The notes beneath the pieces are model-generated. The model worked only from the letters and a program-made list of their open reading frames with translations. It was not told the origin of the DNA and did not search any database. DNA of 64,000 bases from FEB-25 sp963726315. Lineage in GTDB: Bacteria > Chloroflexota > Anaerolineae > Anaerolineales > UBA4823. Every line of letters starts with the position of its first letter. Within the stretch, counting starts at the first letter, position 1. Below, piece after piece: positions 1 to 8,722 of the stretch. The DNA is taken from NCBI GenBank assembly GCA_963726315.1, contig CAVSBZ010000005.1:1488001-1552000 (forward strand), in the 5' to 3' direction. The translations under genes and the position numbers were made by a program.

Positions 1-441
1 GTCGGTGTAGGGCATGTCGGTAAGGCAGTTGCCCACCTGGCAAAATGGCTGGGATTTGTGGTTGCGGTGAGTGATGACCGACCAGATTTCTGCAATCCAG
101 AAGCGGTTCCTGAGGCAGACCAGTTTTACCCCCTGGCGATGGAGGAGCTATCCAGCCACATGGAAATTACTCCCTGGACCTACATCGTTTTAACAACGCG
201 GGGAATGAATGTAGATGTTGAAGGATTACCATCCTTATTAAATTCGAAAGCTGCCTATATTGGTGTGATCGGATCAAAGAGAAGGTGGGCGAGCACGACA
301 AAAAAACTGGTCGAGATGGGTGTATCTCGGAAGGTGCTAGAGGGAGTTCATTCGCCCGTGGGGATAGAAATTCATGCTGAAACGCCGGAAGAAATTGCGG
401 TGAGCATCATGGCAGAGATCATTAATCTACATGAACATTAG
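1..441 (+). CDS. XdhC/CoxI-family molybdenum hydroxylase maturation protein, C-terminal part
   Basis: The reading frame is open from base 1, so the gene begins before the window. The visible start GVGHVGKAVAHLAKWLGF is the glycine-rich loop of the Rossmann domain that forms the C-terminal half of XdhC/CoxI proteins. A second conserved block, IGVIGSKRR, follows, then HSPVGIEIHAETPEEIAVSI near the end. XdhC proteins bind molybdenum cofactor and help its sulfuration and insertion into xanthine-dehydrogenase-type enzymes. It ends 11 bp before the FAD/[2Fe-2S] subunit and is probably co-transcribed with it. The N-terminal XdhC domain lies outside the window. Confidence 0.88.
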   Translation, partial: VGVGHVGKAVAHLAKWLGFVVAVSDDRPDFCNPEAVPEADQFYPLAMEELSSHMEITPWTYIVLTTRGMNVDVEGLPSLLNSKAAYIGVIGSKRRWASTTKKLVEMGVSRKVLEGVHSPVGIEIHAETPEEIAVSIMAEIINLHEH

Positions 442-452
442 ACGGAGATAGT

Positions 453-1892
453 ATGTGGCAAAACTACCACAGTGTGATATCGATTGATGAGGCCACCCGG
501 ATACTGGCGGATGAAGCCGCTGAAGCCCGTATCATTGCGGGTGCAACAGATTTAATGCTCGAAATGGAGAGGGGCGTAAGGAAGGGGATAAAAACCCTGA
601 TTGATGTGACACGGATACAGGGATTAGACCAAATCAGGTTGGACGAAGATAATATCATCCACCTGGGTCCACTCGTCACACATGGGCAGTGTGCCGCGTC
701 GAAAATTATTATCGAGCAAGCATTTCCTCTAGCCCGCGCTTGTTTCGAAGTCGGCGCACCGCAAATTAGAAACCGGGGTACCGTTGCGGGGAACCTGATC
801 ACAGCCTCACCAGCAAATGATACAATTCCGGCATTAGTAGCACTCCACGCAAATGTTGTCCTGCAGTCCGTGAAAGGGACACGGACAGTGCCGCTATCAG
901 AATTTTATAAAGGGGTAAGGCTCAACGTGATGCAAGCTGATGAGATGCTGGTGGAAATCAACTTCCCGGCTCTCAAGGGGAATCAAAGAGGCACTTTTTA
1001 TAAATTAGGTTTGAGAAAAGCTCAAGCGATCTCGTTGGTCAATTGCGCGGTTATTCTGACTTATGATGGGGCAAGGATAAAAGATGCCGTCATCACCTTA
1101 GGGGCTGTCGCTCCGGTGATCATTCATGCCAATCAAGCAGAAGAGTATTTGAAGGGCAGAATTCTCAATGATGATACGATTGGGAAAGCGGCGGAATATG
1201 CCAAACTGGCTGCCAGACCGATTGGTGATATCCGCAGCTCGCAAGAGTACCGACACGAGATGGTGCGTGTGTGTGTTAAACGGGTTTTGGAGGCTCTGGC
1301 CAAAGGTGAGGAAAGGTACGGTTATCCAAAACATCCAGTTTTGTTAAGAGCGAATACGACACGCTTTGGATATCAATTATCACCAGCCGAGGGTTTAAAA
1401 CGGAGTATTTTACATACCTCTGAGCAGATGTTTCCCGCAATCGAGACCAACATCAATGGTAAAAATTACAAGTTTACTTCGGGACATCATAAAAACTTGT
1501 TAAGGCTGATTCGAGAAGAAGCAGGTTTGATTGGTACGAAGGAGGGTTGTGCAGAGGGAGAATGCGGCGCCTGCACCATATTTATGGATGGAATGGCGGT
1601 GATGAGCTGCCTCGTACCGGCAGTGCGTGCTCACGGAGCACAGATTGTAACGGTAGAAGGGATCATGCTGGAAGGGAACTTGCACCCAGTCCAGCAGGCA
1701 TTCATCGATCAAGGTGCAGTCCAATGCGGTTACTGCACACCCGGATTTATCATGTCATCGGTGATGCTACTGGATGAAATCACGAAACCAACGCACGATG
1801 ATATCAAGCAAGCAATCAGTGGTAATTTATGCCGTTGTACAGGATACTACTCTATCGTCGCGGCGGTTGAACAAGCAGCGCAATTCAGCTAA
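453..1892 (+). CDS. Molybdenum hydroxylase FAD-binding and [2Fe-2S] subunits fused in one chain
   Basis: This 479-residue chain is the electron-transfer part of a xanthine-dehydrogenase-type enzyme. Residues 1 to about 290 are a CoxM/XdhB-like FAD domain, with AGATDLMLEMERG near residue 28 and TVAGNLITASPANDT near 109. Residues from about 325 are a CoxS-like two-cluster iron-sulfur domain. Cluster ligands are C366, C371, C374 and C386 (plant-type) and C425, C428, C460 and C462 (CxxC...CRC). The order, FAD first and iron-sulfur second, is the reverse of eukaryotic xanthine dehydrogenase and matches joining of adjacent xdhB and xdhC-type subunit genes. A cggag ribosome site precedes the ATG. 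The molybdopterin partner is probably the gene at 12531. The substrate cannot be told from sequence. Confidence 0.9.
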   Translation: MWQNYHSVISIDEATRILADEAAEARIIAGATDLMLEMERGVRKGIKTLIDVTRIQGLDQIRLDEDNIIHLGPLVTHGQCAASKIIIEQAFPLARACFEVGAPQIRNRGTVAGNLITASPANDTIPALVALHANVVLQSVKGTRTVPLSEFYKGVRLNVMQADEMLVEINFPALKGNQRGTFYKLGLRKAQAISLVNCAVILTYDGARIKDAVITLGAVAPVIIHANQAEEYLKGRILNDDTIGKAAEYAKLAARPIGDIRSSQEYRHEMVRVCVKRVLEALAKGEERYGYPKHPVLLRANTTRFGYQLSPAEGLKRSILHTSEQMFPAIETNINGKNYKFTSGHHKNLLRLIREEAGLIGTKEGCAEGECGACTIFMDGMAVMSCLVPAVRAHGAQIVTVEGIMLEGNLHPVQQAFIDQGAVQCGYCTPGFIMSSVMLLDEITKPTHDDIKQAISGNLCRCTGYYSIVAAVEQAAQFS

Positions 1893-1932
1893 CCAGGATA
1901 TCGATTCGTCTCAACGAGTCGGGAGGTGAAGC

Positions 1933-2334
1933 ATGGGTTTCTCATCACAGCAGTTTAAACGTGGGCGTCAGGAACGACCATGGAAGGTGCATCCCGTATG
2001 GCGGGGTATAGGATGCGTTCTCTTGCTGCTCATTCCTATTATGTCTTGGTATGTAACAGCTTTATTCCTAGGGAGCAATAAGAAAGTGGTTTTACCAGTT
2101 GAACTGACTCGGGTGGTTGCGATCCCATCAACTTCGGTTGCTGAAATCGATAAAGTAATCATCTCGGTGAATCATTATTTTGACAGCACCCACTTTGTTT
2201 TTGGGCAGATCTTTTTTACCATTATCTTCTCTGTGATCGGATTTGGTATCCTCTCTTTCTTATACGCAATTATTTATCGTGTTGCGGGTCCACCCAGGTA
2301 TGGACCATTTGATGTTCCACCAAACAAAGTGTAA
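1933..2334 (+). CDS. Small membrane protein, unknown function
   Basis: The 133-residue protein has two clear membrane segments, about residues 27-47 (GCVLLLLIPIMSWYVTALFL) and 92-115 (IFFTIIFSVIGFGILSFLYA). The N terminus is basic and the loop between them is about 45 residues. The tail GPPRYGPFDVPP is proline-rich. A strong ggaggtg site lies 7 bases before the ATG, so it is a real gene. It sits between the hydroxylase FAD/iron-sulfur subunit and the phosphorylase-like gene in the same direction. I do not recognise the family. An assembly or anchoring role for the neighbouring enzyme is possible but unsupported. Confidence 0.6.
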   Translation: MGFSSQQFKRGRQERPWKVHPVWRGIGCVLLLLIPIMSWYVTALFLGSNKKVVLPVELTRVVAIPSTSVAEIDKVIISVNHYFDSTHFVFGQIFFTIIFSVIGFGILSFLYAIIYRVAGPPRYGPFDVPPNKV

Positions 2335-2348
2335 GGGCTAACCAATCC

Positions 2349-4061
2349 ATGGAACGAACCGTTCCCAGCACAGCTTCGGAAGAAGTTGAGTTATATTTAC
2401 GGACGTATTATTCTCTACTTCGGTCTACTGCTGACGTTCAAATTCATTCGCTGGAAGAAACACACGCGGGGGTTAAGTCATCCCTGCATCCATATGTTCG
2501 TGAGCCTTTTCCAGATATGTCGGCATTTCTATATTGCCTGCTCAGGTTACCAACCTGCATGCATCAAGTTGAGCTGGTCGTGTTGGGTCAAAGTGTGGAG
2601 GTATTTAATCGAGCTGGATTTAAAGATATCGAGAGTTGGGAGAAAGTATCGGCACCCGCACGAAGAAGGAGATGCTTTTTCAATCGAGTAGATACATTGG
2701 CGTGTTTTATTGCCAGCGTTAGTGATATCGATGACGTGATCCCAATGTTGACGGCATACCAAATTGAATGGAACAAGCTGCATGGATTATTAAGCAGCAA
2801 TTCGACCTCCGCTTCCCTGCTGGCTTCTACTGATGGAAATCACGATGCCAAAATGGATGAATTAGCCCATATTTTGAATCTTCCACGGGAGGATGTAGAC
2901 CGTCTGAAATCCGTGTGGGGAAATGAATTTGAAAATAATCTCCGCTTGATAAGAGAGAAACCGCGCAGATTAAGAGTGCGGTTGATGAATGGATCCATGG
3001 TGGAGTATAGACGCGCGACTGATACCTGGTGGGACCAAATAGCACAGGTATGTAGAGAGTTAATCGAACAACCGGTCTATTTCATCTCCAGCAATCCACA
3101 TAGCATCATCAATCTATGCTCAGGTTACTCATTTAAGAACAAAAGCAAGCTAATCGATTATCTTAAGGAAACCGATAATCACGAGCTGCAGGAGGAGTGG
3201 AATAACATCCAGGCAGCGCAAGTCATATCGAGCCAGGAAAATTTCTTATACTATATATTGAAAAAATTTCAGCAAACGAGCATTGGGACGAAATTCGTCC
3301 ATGAACAACAAAATGCTGAGGTTGATTGCGGTATCAAGCGTATTACGAGTGAACACAGTTTTGAGGTCGACGCCCAGATCATTGAGCTGAACCAAATATG
3401 TGCTGATACGCTCGATCCGCGTTTGTTGGATGGAGATCTCTCTTTCCTCGCTAAAAGCGACGCCATTCTGTTGAACATCGATTATCCATTGGGCATGGCG
3501 GCTTACAATATCCTGTCCGAAGTTTCCGAACACGTCGAAAGGATATTGGGAATTTACATCATGGGCAAGTCAGCCTCCTTGAACGGCACAGTTGGCGATA
3601 TTGTCATTCCCAATGTTGTTCATGATGAACACTCGAAGAATACATACCTATTCCAAAATTGCTTTAATGCGTCACACGTCACCCCCTTCTTGATGTATGG
3701 GGCAGTATTAGATAATCAAAAATGCGTATCGGTGAGGGGCACTTTCCTGCAGAATTCGAGGTATATGGAAGTATTTTACCGTGAAGGATACACGGATATC
3801 GAGATGGAAGCTGGCCCATACTTATCGGCGGTTTACGAGATGTACAGACCTCAACGGCACCCAGTGAATGAGATCGTCAATCTGTATGAAGTGCCGTTTG
3901 ATACTGGGATCATTCACTATGTGTCAGATATTCCGATGGGGAAGGGAAGGAATTTAGGCGCAGGAAGCCTATCGTACTATGGTATGGATTCGACCTATGC
4001 AGCGTCGGTGGCAATACTAAGACGGATATTTACTATGGAGAGAACCAGGCTCAATCAATAG
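2349..4061 (+). CDS. Large protein with C-terminal nucleoside-phosphorylase-like region
   Basis: The chain is 570 residues. The N-terminal two thirds matches nothing I can name. It contains a basic patch (PARRRRCFFNR) and a charged helical stretch. The last 170 residues carry landmarks of the purine nucleoside phosphorylase/MTA nucleosidase fold: GKSASLNGTVGDIVIP, then YTDIEMEAGPYLSAVYEM (the ME pair of the family), then HYVSDIPMGKG and a final helix STYAASVAILRRI. The protein is about twice the size of a normal phosphorylase, so the N-terminal part is extra. It has no good ribosome site and starts 14 bp after the small membrane gene. Purine metabolism would fit a xanthine-dehydrogenase-type neighbour, but this is inference. 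Confidence 0.55.
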   Translation: MERTVPSTASEEVELYLRTYYSLLRSTADVQIHSLEETHAGVKSSLHPYVREPFPDMSAFLYCLLRLPTCMHQVELVVLGQSVEVFNRAGFKDIESWEKVSAPARRRRCFFNRVDTLACFIASVSDIDDVIPMLTAYQIEWNKLHGLLSSNSTSASLLASTDGNHDAKMDELAHILNLPREDVDRLKSVWGNEFENNLRLIREKPRRLRVRLMNGSMVEYRRATDTWWDQIAQVCRELIEQPVYFISSNPHSIINLCSGYSFKNKSKLIDYLKETDNHELQEEWNNIQAAQVISSQENFLYYILKKFQQTSIGTKFVHEQQNAEVDCGIKRITSEHSFEVDAQIIELNQICADTLDPRLLDGDLSFLAKSDAILLNIDYPLGMAAYNILSEVSEHVERILGIYIMGKSASLNGTVGDIVIPNVVHDEHSKNTYLFQNCFNASHVTPFLMYGAVLDNQKCVSVRGTFLQNSRYMEVFYREGYTDIEMEAGPYLSAVYEMYRPQRHPVNEIVNLYEVPFDTGIIHYVSDIPMGKGRNLGAGSLSYYGMDSTYAASVAILRRIFTMERTRLNQ

Positions 4062-4134
4062 GGGAACGGTTAATTTCACTATCACCGAATTTGTTTGTAC
4101 CAATATAATAATTGATATAAATTACTCTAAATAC

Positions 4135-5583
4135 TTAGACGTAGCGGCGTAACCCGTGGGGGTAAAAATTCTTGACCACATTTTGGACCCTTTTCACCCA
4201 TCCAACAGGGAATCCATCCACGGTTACCAGAACCCAACCATTATCGCCATTATCGGTAAAGCACTCACCAGCAAAATAGGACGCCAGCCTTGAATCACCC
4301 GTAGATAAGGGTAGAATTCTTTTAGCCTGGTCACTTTTCAGCCCCATGGCGAAAGAGTGTGAAGGAATAAAGCGACTTTTCTGAAGGGCACCCAGCCACC
4401 AACCTGGACGTATCACCTTGAGACCCGTAAGATCAGGTGTGATTTCTGCCACATAGTAAATGTATGATCCTTCCAGGATCAGGCGCGAGGGATCCATTGA
4501 AAAGGTAAGATTATCTCTAAGAAATTCTTCCACGATCAACCTGGTTTGGATATTATTGTTCGATGAGATGAAGCGAGTGGAATTCTTCACAGATTTTTTC
4601 GTGCCTGTTTCCGAATACCTTTCGGAATCACTGTTATTAACTAACAATGCGATAAAATGCCCCTCACCTTGAGAAAGATGAGGCCAGATGCGGATAGCGC
4701 GCTTCAACTTATGCCTTACCGGGAGACCGACCCACTCCGGCCTGGCGGGCTGAAAACCATCGTTGGGTGGTATTTTCACGAGGTCAAACTCGGGATGGTG
4801 TGATAAAAACCCTGCAATCACCCCTTCATTCTCTTCAGCTGAAAACGTGCAGGTGGTATACGTCAGGAAGCCGCCTGGCTTCACCATCTGAGCTGCCTTT
4901 TCGAGGATATCCGATTGGCGGATGGCGCAGCTGTTGACCAACTCAGGTTTCCACTCTGCACGAGCTACCTCACTTTTACGGAACATTCCTTCACCTGAAC
5001 AGGGAGCGTCGAGAAGCACTCGATCGAAATATGCTCCAAAATGCTGCATCAACTTATTCGGGGTTTCGTTGGTCACAATCGTATTGGTGGCGCCACAACG
5101 CTCAAGGTTTTCGACCAGGTCCCATACCCGTTTGGCATGGATTTCATTCGCCACCAGTAATCCTGAATTAGACATCAAAGCTGCCAGATGAGATGCTTTT
5201 CCACCGGGTGCAGCTGCCAGATCGAGCACGGTTTCACCAGGCTGGGGAGCCAGCACCTGGGCGGCAGCCATGGCAGAGGCTTCCTGTAAATAATATAGCC
5301 CGGCAGTATGGTAAGGATGCTTCCCATAGGATGGTAACGCTGAAGCATCTTGTGCTGGTTCAGCAATCAATCCACTTGCGCACCATGGCACTGATGATAG
5401 TTTGAAAGGATACTTAAGGACGAATTCTTCTGGGAGAATTTTTAAGGTATTAATCCTCAATCCAGTATTTGGCGGAAGCTGAAGGGCATCGAGAAATGAT
5501 CCGTAGTCATCTCCCAGCATTCTTGCCATACGGAGGAGGAATTCCTTAGGAAACTCTGCGGGTGAAGATATTCTTTCCTTCAT
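4135..5583 (-). CDS. rsmF: RsmF-type 16S rRNA (cytosine-C5) methyltransferase
   Basis: This RsmB/RsmF-family enzyme methylates a cytosine of 16S rRNA using S-adenosylmethionine. Visible motifs are VLDLAAAPGGKASHLAAL (SAM site), LLDAPCSGEGMFRK (motif IV with Cys) and YTTCTFSAEENE (motif VI, catalytic Cys). The C-terminal 180 residues look like the PUA-like RNA-binding part of the RsmF group, ending GFPVGWVKRVQ. The frame is open to 5619, but I chose ATG at 5583. It has ggaaga upstream, begins in the family-typical way (LPKEFLLRM-like) and avoids overlap with the gene ending at 5600. It is the last gene of a minus-strand run with the acetyltransferase and aminotransferase. The exact target base is inferred from family. 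Confidence 0.85.
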   Translation of the reverse strand: MKERISSPAEFPKEFLLRMARMLGDDYGSFLDALQLPPNTGLRINTLKILPEEFVLKYPFKLSSVPWCASGLIAEPAQDASALPSYGKHPYHTAGLYYLQEASAMAAAQVLAPQPGETVLDLAAAPGGKASHLAALMSNSGLLVANEIHAKRVWDLVENLERCGATNTIVTNETPNKLMQHFGAYFDRVLLDAPCSGEGMFRKSEVARAEWKPELVNSCAIRQSDILEKAAQMVKPGGFLTYTTCTFSAEENEGVIAGFLSHHPEFDLVKIPPNDGFQPARPEWVGLPVRHKLKRAIRIWPHLSQGEGHFIALLVNNSDSERYSETGTKKSVKNSTRFISSNNNIQTRLIVEEFLRDNLTFSMDPSRLILEGSYIYYVAEITPDLTGLKVIRPGWWLGALQKSRFIPSHSFAMGLKSDQAKRILPLSTGDSRLASYFAGECFTDNGDNGWVLVTVDGFPVGWVKRVQNVVKNFYPHGLRRYV

Positions 5584-5599
5584 TAATAAGTAATTCTTC

Positions 5600-6235
5600 C
5601 TATAGAATCCGTCTCCCAATCACATCAAACGCCTGAATGACTGCAATTGCGGATGGGTTAGAAGGGTAGTTTTCCTCGAAAAGAGACCAGATCATCGTAT
5701 CCCGAAAGTCTCCAGTAACATCCTGAACACGATCATGTAAGGTGGCTTCGTGGATAAATCCAAGCTTTCTGGGGACTGAGGCACTGCGGGTGTTCTTTGG
5801 ACTACAATGGATTTCCACCCGCCTGACATGGTCAACCTCGAATGCGACCCTGGTCAAGGCAGACGAGGTTTCGGTGGCATATCCTTGATGAATGTGGTCA
5901 ATATGGATCCAATACCCAATTTCACGTACACCATGACCATGGCGAGTGGATAACCCCGCCCCTCCGAGGAGAAGGGTCTCCGATGGGTTAAATATTAGAT
6001 AACCAAAATCAGTGCCCAAATCGAAATTACCCCGCGTTTGGCGCAGGAATTCGATACGTTGGTCAAAACTCACCGGTTCCTGGTTAGCCCATAATAACCA
6101 CGGGCGAAGATGGTCAATGCTTTGCTGGATGGCTAAATCCAATGCCGGTGCATCAGATGGCTCGGGACAGCGAATGACCGGTCGAGGGGTGGTTATACGG
6201 TAAGCTGGACCAGCTATGGTGATAGGATGGGTCAT
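5600..6235 (-). CDS. GNAT-family N-acetyltransferase, RimJ/RimL-like
   Basis: The 211-residue protein fits the RimJ/RimL branch of GNAT enzymes, which acetylate N-terminal amines or small amines with acetyl-CoA. It has the early R-P-x-E/D-type region (IRCPEPSDAPAL), the central REIGYWIHIDHIHQGYATE strand-turn that holds the acetyl-CoA pyrophosphate, and the late NTRSASVPRKLGFIHEATL segment. The start ATG overlaps the aminotransferase stop by 4 bp, so the two are translationally coupled. The substrate is not predictable. Confidence 0.82.
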   Translation of the reverse strand: MTHPITIAGPAYRITTPRPVIRCPEPSDAPALDLAIQQSIDHLRPWLLWANQEPVSFDQRIEFLRQTRGNFDLGTDFGYLIFNPSETLLLGGAGLSTRHGHGVREIGYWIHIDHIHQGYATETSSALTRVAFEVDHVRRVEIHCSPKNTRSASVPRKLGFIHEATLHDRVQDVTGDFRDTMIWSLFEENYPSNPSAIAVIQAFDVIGRRIL

Positions 6236-7584
6236 TTTCCTCGGATTGATTTATCAGTATTCGACAGAGCGGCATCTAATATGGCGAAACCTTCATTAAG
6301 TTGTTCTTCAGTAATAATGAGAGGCGGAATGATCAACACTGTGTGCCAATGGGTGTACAAGAATAGTCCTTTTTCTAAAAGCTGTTTGCGTAAAGCGTTC
6401 ATTTCAGGGCTGCTGCTGTTCCATGGGGCAAGTGGTTCCTTCGTTTTACGGTCACGCACAAGCTCGATGACCCCGAAAAGCCCGATCGAGCGAACCTCTC
6501 CGACTGAAGCGTGCTGTTCACCCAAATCATTGAGTAAACGATGAAGCACAGGTCCCATATCATGAGTATGCTCGATGAGGTGATCATCCTTCAACACATT
6601 AATATTGGCAATTGCTGCAGCCAGTGAAATGGGATGGGCAGTATAGGTCAGACCACCCTGGTAGGTCTGATCGTTGTAGGCAGCAGCAATTTCTGGTTTC
6701 ATGGCGACTGCGCCGAGTGGTGCGTAGGCTGAGGTTAAACCTTTTGCCATGGTTAGCAAATCGGGGACTACATTCCAATGGTCAACGGCGAACCACTTAC
6801 CCGTTCTCCCGAAACCGCTCATGACCTCATCTGCAATCATCAAGATTTTGTATTTATCGCATAGTTTACGCACACCCTGCAGATAACCTTCAGGAGGGAT
6901 GATGATACCATTGGTACCGGTGACAGACTCCAACAGGATGGCGGCAATCGATTCAGGTCCTTCGTAGAGAATAATTTCCTCCAGATGGTTGAGATAATCC
7001 TGGGTGAATTCGGCTTCCGATATATTGGGGTTGGTGCGATGAAAGGTTGAGCGATAACGGTAGGGATCCAGGAAGTGAATCACTCCCGGCATAAGGTTGG
7101 GTTCCCAGGGAAGACGGCGGGGGTCTCCGGTTAATGCCATGGCTCCAGCGGATGCACCGTGGTATGAACGGTAGCGAGTGAGGATTTTATGTTTGCCTGT
7201 GTATCCGCGAGCCAGTTTTACCGCATTCTCATTCGCGTCGGCACCACCAAGGGTAAACATGAAGTGGTCCAGATTTCCAGGAGTGATCTGCGATAACAAT
7301 TCTCCGAGGATTGCTCGAGGTTTGGTAGCCATTCCGGGCGCGGCGTAGGGCAAGGATTTGGCTTGTTCAATGATGGCATTGATCACCCGCTCATCTCCAT
7401 GCCCAATGTTCACACACATGGTCATGGAGTTAAAATCCAGGTAGCACTTTCCATCTGCGTCCCAAAAAAATACGCCTTTTGCACGCGTCACAGGGATGGG
7501 AGACACCCTGGCTTGAGCAGACCAGGTCCAAAAGCTGTGTTCCATGGATAGGGGAAGGATCTCAGAATCTGGAATATCAAACAT
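6232..7584 (-). CDS. Class III PLP-dependent aminotransferase
   Basis: The protein is an omega-amino-acid-type class III aminotransferase acting in the cytoplasm with pyridoxal phosphate. Key features are the FTLGGADANENAVKLAR segment, YRSYHGASAGAMALTG, the cofactor Asp in ILMIADEVMSGFGRTG, and the Schiff-base lysine in LTMAKGLTSAYAPLGAV. Length is about 450 residues, normal for the family. The frame opens with TTG at 7611, but ATG at 7584 has a gagga ribosome site 4 bases upstream and begins MFDIPDSEIL, so I prefer it. The closest subfamily by eye is the taurine- or beta-alanine-pyruvate aminotransferase type, which is uncertain. Confidence 0.87.
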   Translation of the reverse strand: MFDIPDSEILPLSMEHSFWTWSAQARVSPIPVTRAKGVFFWDADGKCYLDFNSMTMCVNIGHGDERVINAIIEQAKSLPYAAPGMATKPRAILGELLSQITPGNLDHFMFTLGGADANENAVKLARGYTGKHKILTRYRSYHGASAGAMALTGDPRRLPWEPNLMPGVIHFLDPYRYRSTFHRTNPNISEAEFTQDYLNHLEEIILYEGPESIAAILLESVTGTNGIIIPPEGYLQGVRKLCDKYKILMIADEVMSGFGRTGKWFAVDHWNVVPDLLTMAKGLTSAYAPLGAVAMKPEIAAAYNDQTYQGGLTYTAHPISLAAAIANINVLKDDHLIEHTHDMGPVLHRLLNDLGEQHASVGEVRSIGLFGVIELVRDRKTKEPLAPWNSSSPEMNALRKQLLEKGLFLYTHWHTVLIIPPLIITEEQLNEGFAILDAALSNTDKSIRGK

Positions 7585-7740
7585 ATTGTCCTCATGCGAA
7601 GCTAAATTCAAAGGGATTATCTAGTCAAGATAGTGTAATATCAGGCGAGATTTGGGTCAAGTACCATAATTGAAGTGAATTTATTTGATCCAAGGATTCC
7701 TTCCAAGACGAACTCGATGAGGCAGTATAATCCGGAATTT

Positions 7741-8664
7741 ATGGATCGGAAACACATCACAGCGTACATCGAAGTAATCTTTGCTGTAATTGTCTGGGGG
7801 GCATCATTCATCGCAACCAAACTGGCATTACGGGACCTTAATCCGGTCACAGTTGTATGGCTAAGATTCACGATAGGCGTCATCATCCTTGGTGTGGCAG
7901 CAAGGATCAGGCACCAGGTTTCGTTCCCCTTGAAGCAAGATTGGCTCTATTTCGCGCTCCTAGGTTTTTTGGGTGTCACATTCCACCAATGGCTACAATC
8001 GACGGGACTACAGACAGTCCAGGCATCTACAACTGCCTGGGTTGTGGCAACCACACCGATCTTCATCGCAATCTTAAGCTGGATATTTTTACGTGAGAGA
8101 CTAGCCTGGCTCCAAGTAATAGGGATTATCCTAGGGGCATTAGGTGTTCTCATCGTAGTTAGTAATGGGAATATTAGCGCTTTGTTTACAGGAAATTTTG
8201 GGACACCCGGAGACGTCTTAATCCTGGTCAGCGCGGTAAATTGGGCAGTTTTTTCTATATTATCTGGCCGCGGGCTAAAAAAGTATCAACCAACCCAAAT
8301 GATGTTTTATGTCATGGCGATTGGATGGTTGTTTACCACGGTCTTGTTTTTGTTTGATGGAGGAGTGAAGGATATTGGGAATTTAACCTGGACCAGCTTT
8401 GGCGGGATATGTTTTTTGGGGATATTTTGTTCAGGTTTAGCTTATATTGCCTGGTATGACGGGCTCCAGGCGCTACCGGCAACGCAAATAGGGGTGTTCC
8501 TTAACATTGAACCACTGGTGGCTGTGATGGTAGCCTGGCCAATTTTGCACGAAAGCATTTTATTCATTACGCTGGCAGGGGGAGCAATCATTTTACTTGG
8601 CGTCAGGTTAGTCCAAAAACCTTCCGCCACACCTGAGTTAGAAAATAATCGAAGTTTGACATAA
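7741..8664 (+). CDS. EamA-type transporter of the drug/metabolite superfamily
   Basis: The protein has ten predicted membrane segments in two EamA repeats of five. The first opens FAVIVWGASFIATKLALRDL and the second opens near ILVSAVNWAVFSILSGRG. Each repeat ends with the usual helix, such as IGIILGALGVLIVVSNG. DMT proteins export metabolites, amino acids or drugs, and the substrate cannot be read here. The frame is open from GTG 7675, with ATGs at 7717 and 7741. None has a strong ribosome site, and I chose 7741 because the first helix then follows directly. It is divergent from the aminotransferase. Confidence 0.82.
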   Translation: MDRKHITAYIEVIFAVIVWGASFIATKLALRDLNPVTVVWLRFTIGVIILGVAARIRHQVSFPLKQDWLYFALLGFLGVTFHQWLQSTGLQTVQASTTAWVVATTPIFIAILSWIFLRERLAWLQVIGIILGALGVLIVVSNGNISALFTGNFGTPGDVLILVSAVNWAVFSILSGRGLKKYQPTQMMFYVMAIGWLFTTVLFLFDGGVKDIGNLTWTSFGGICFLGIFCSGLAYIAWYDGLQALPATQIGVFLNIEPLVAVMVAWPILHESILFITLAGGAIILLGVRLVQKPSATPELENNRSLT

Positions 8665-8722
8665 TTCTGGGAGTCTAGTAAACTCATTGGTTGCGTCTGC
8701 ACGCAATTTACGGAGGAATTGG

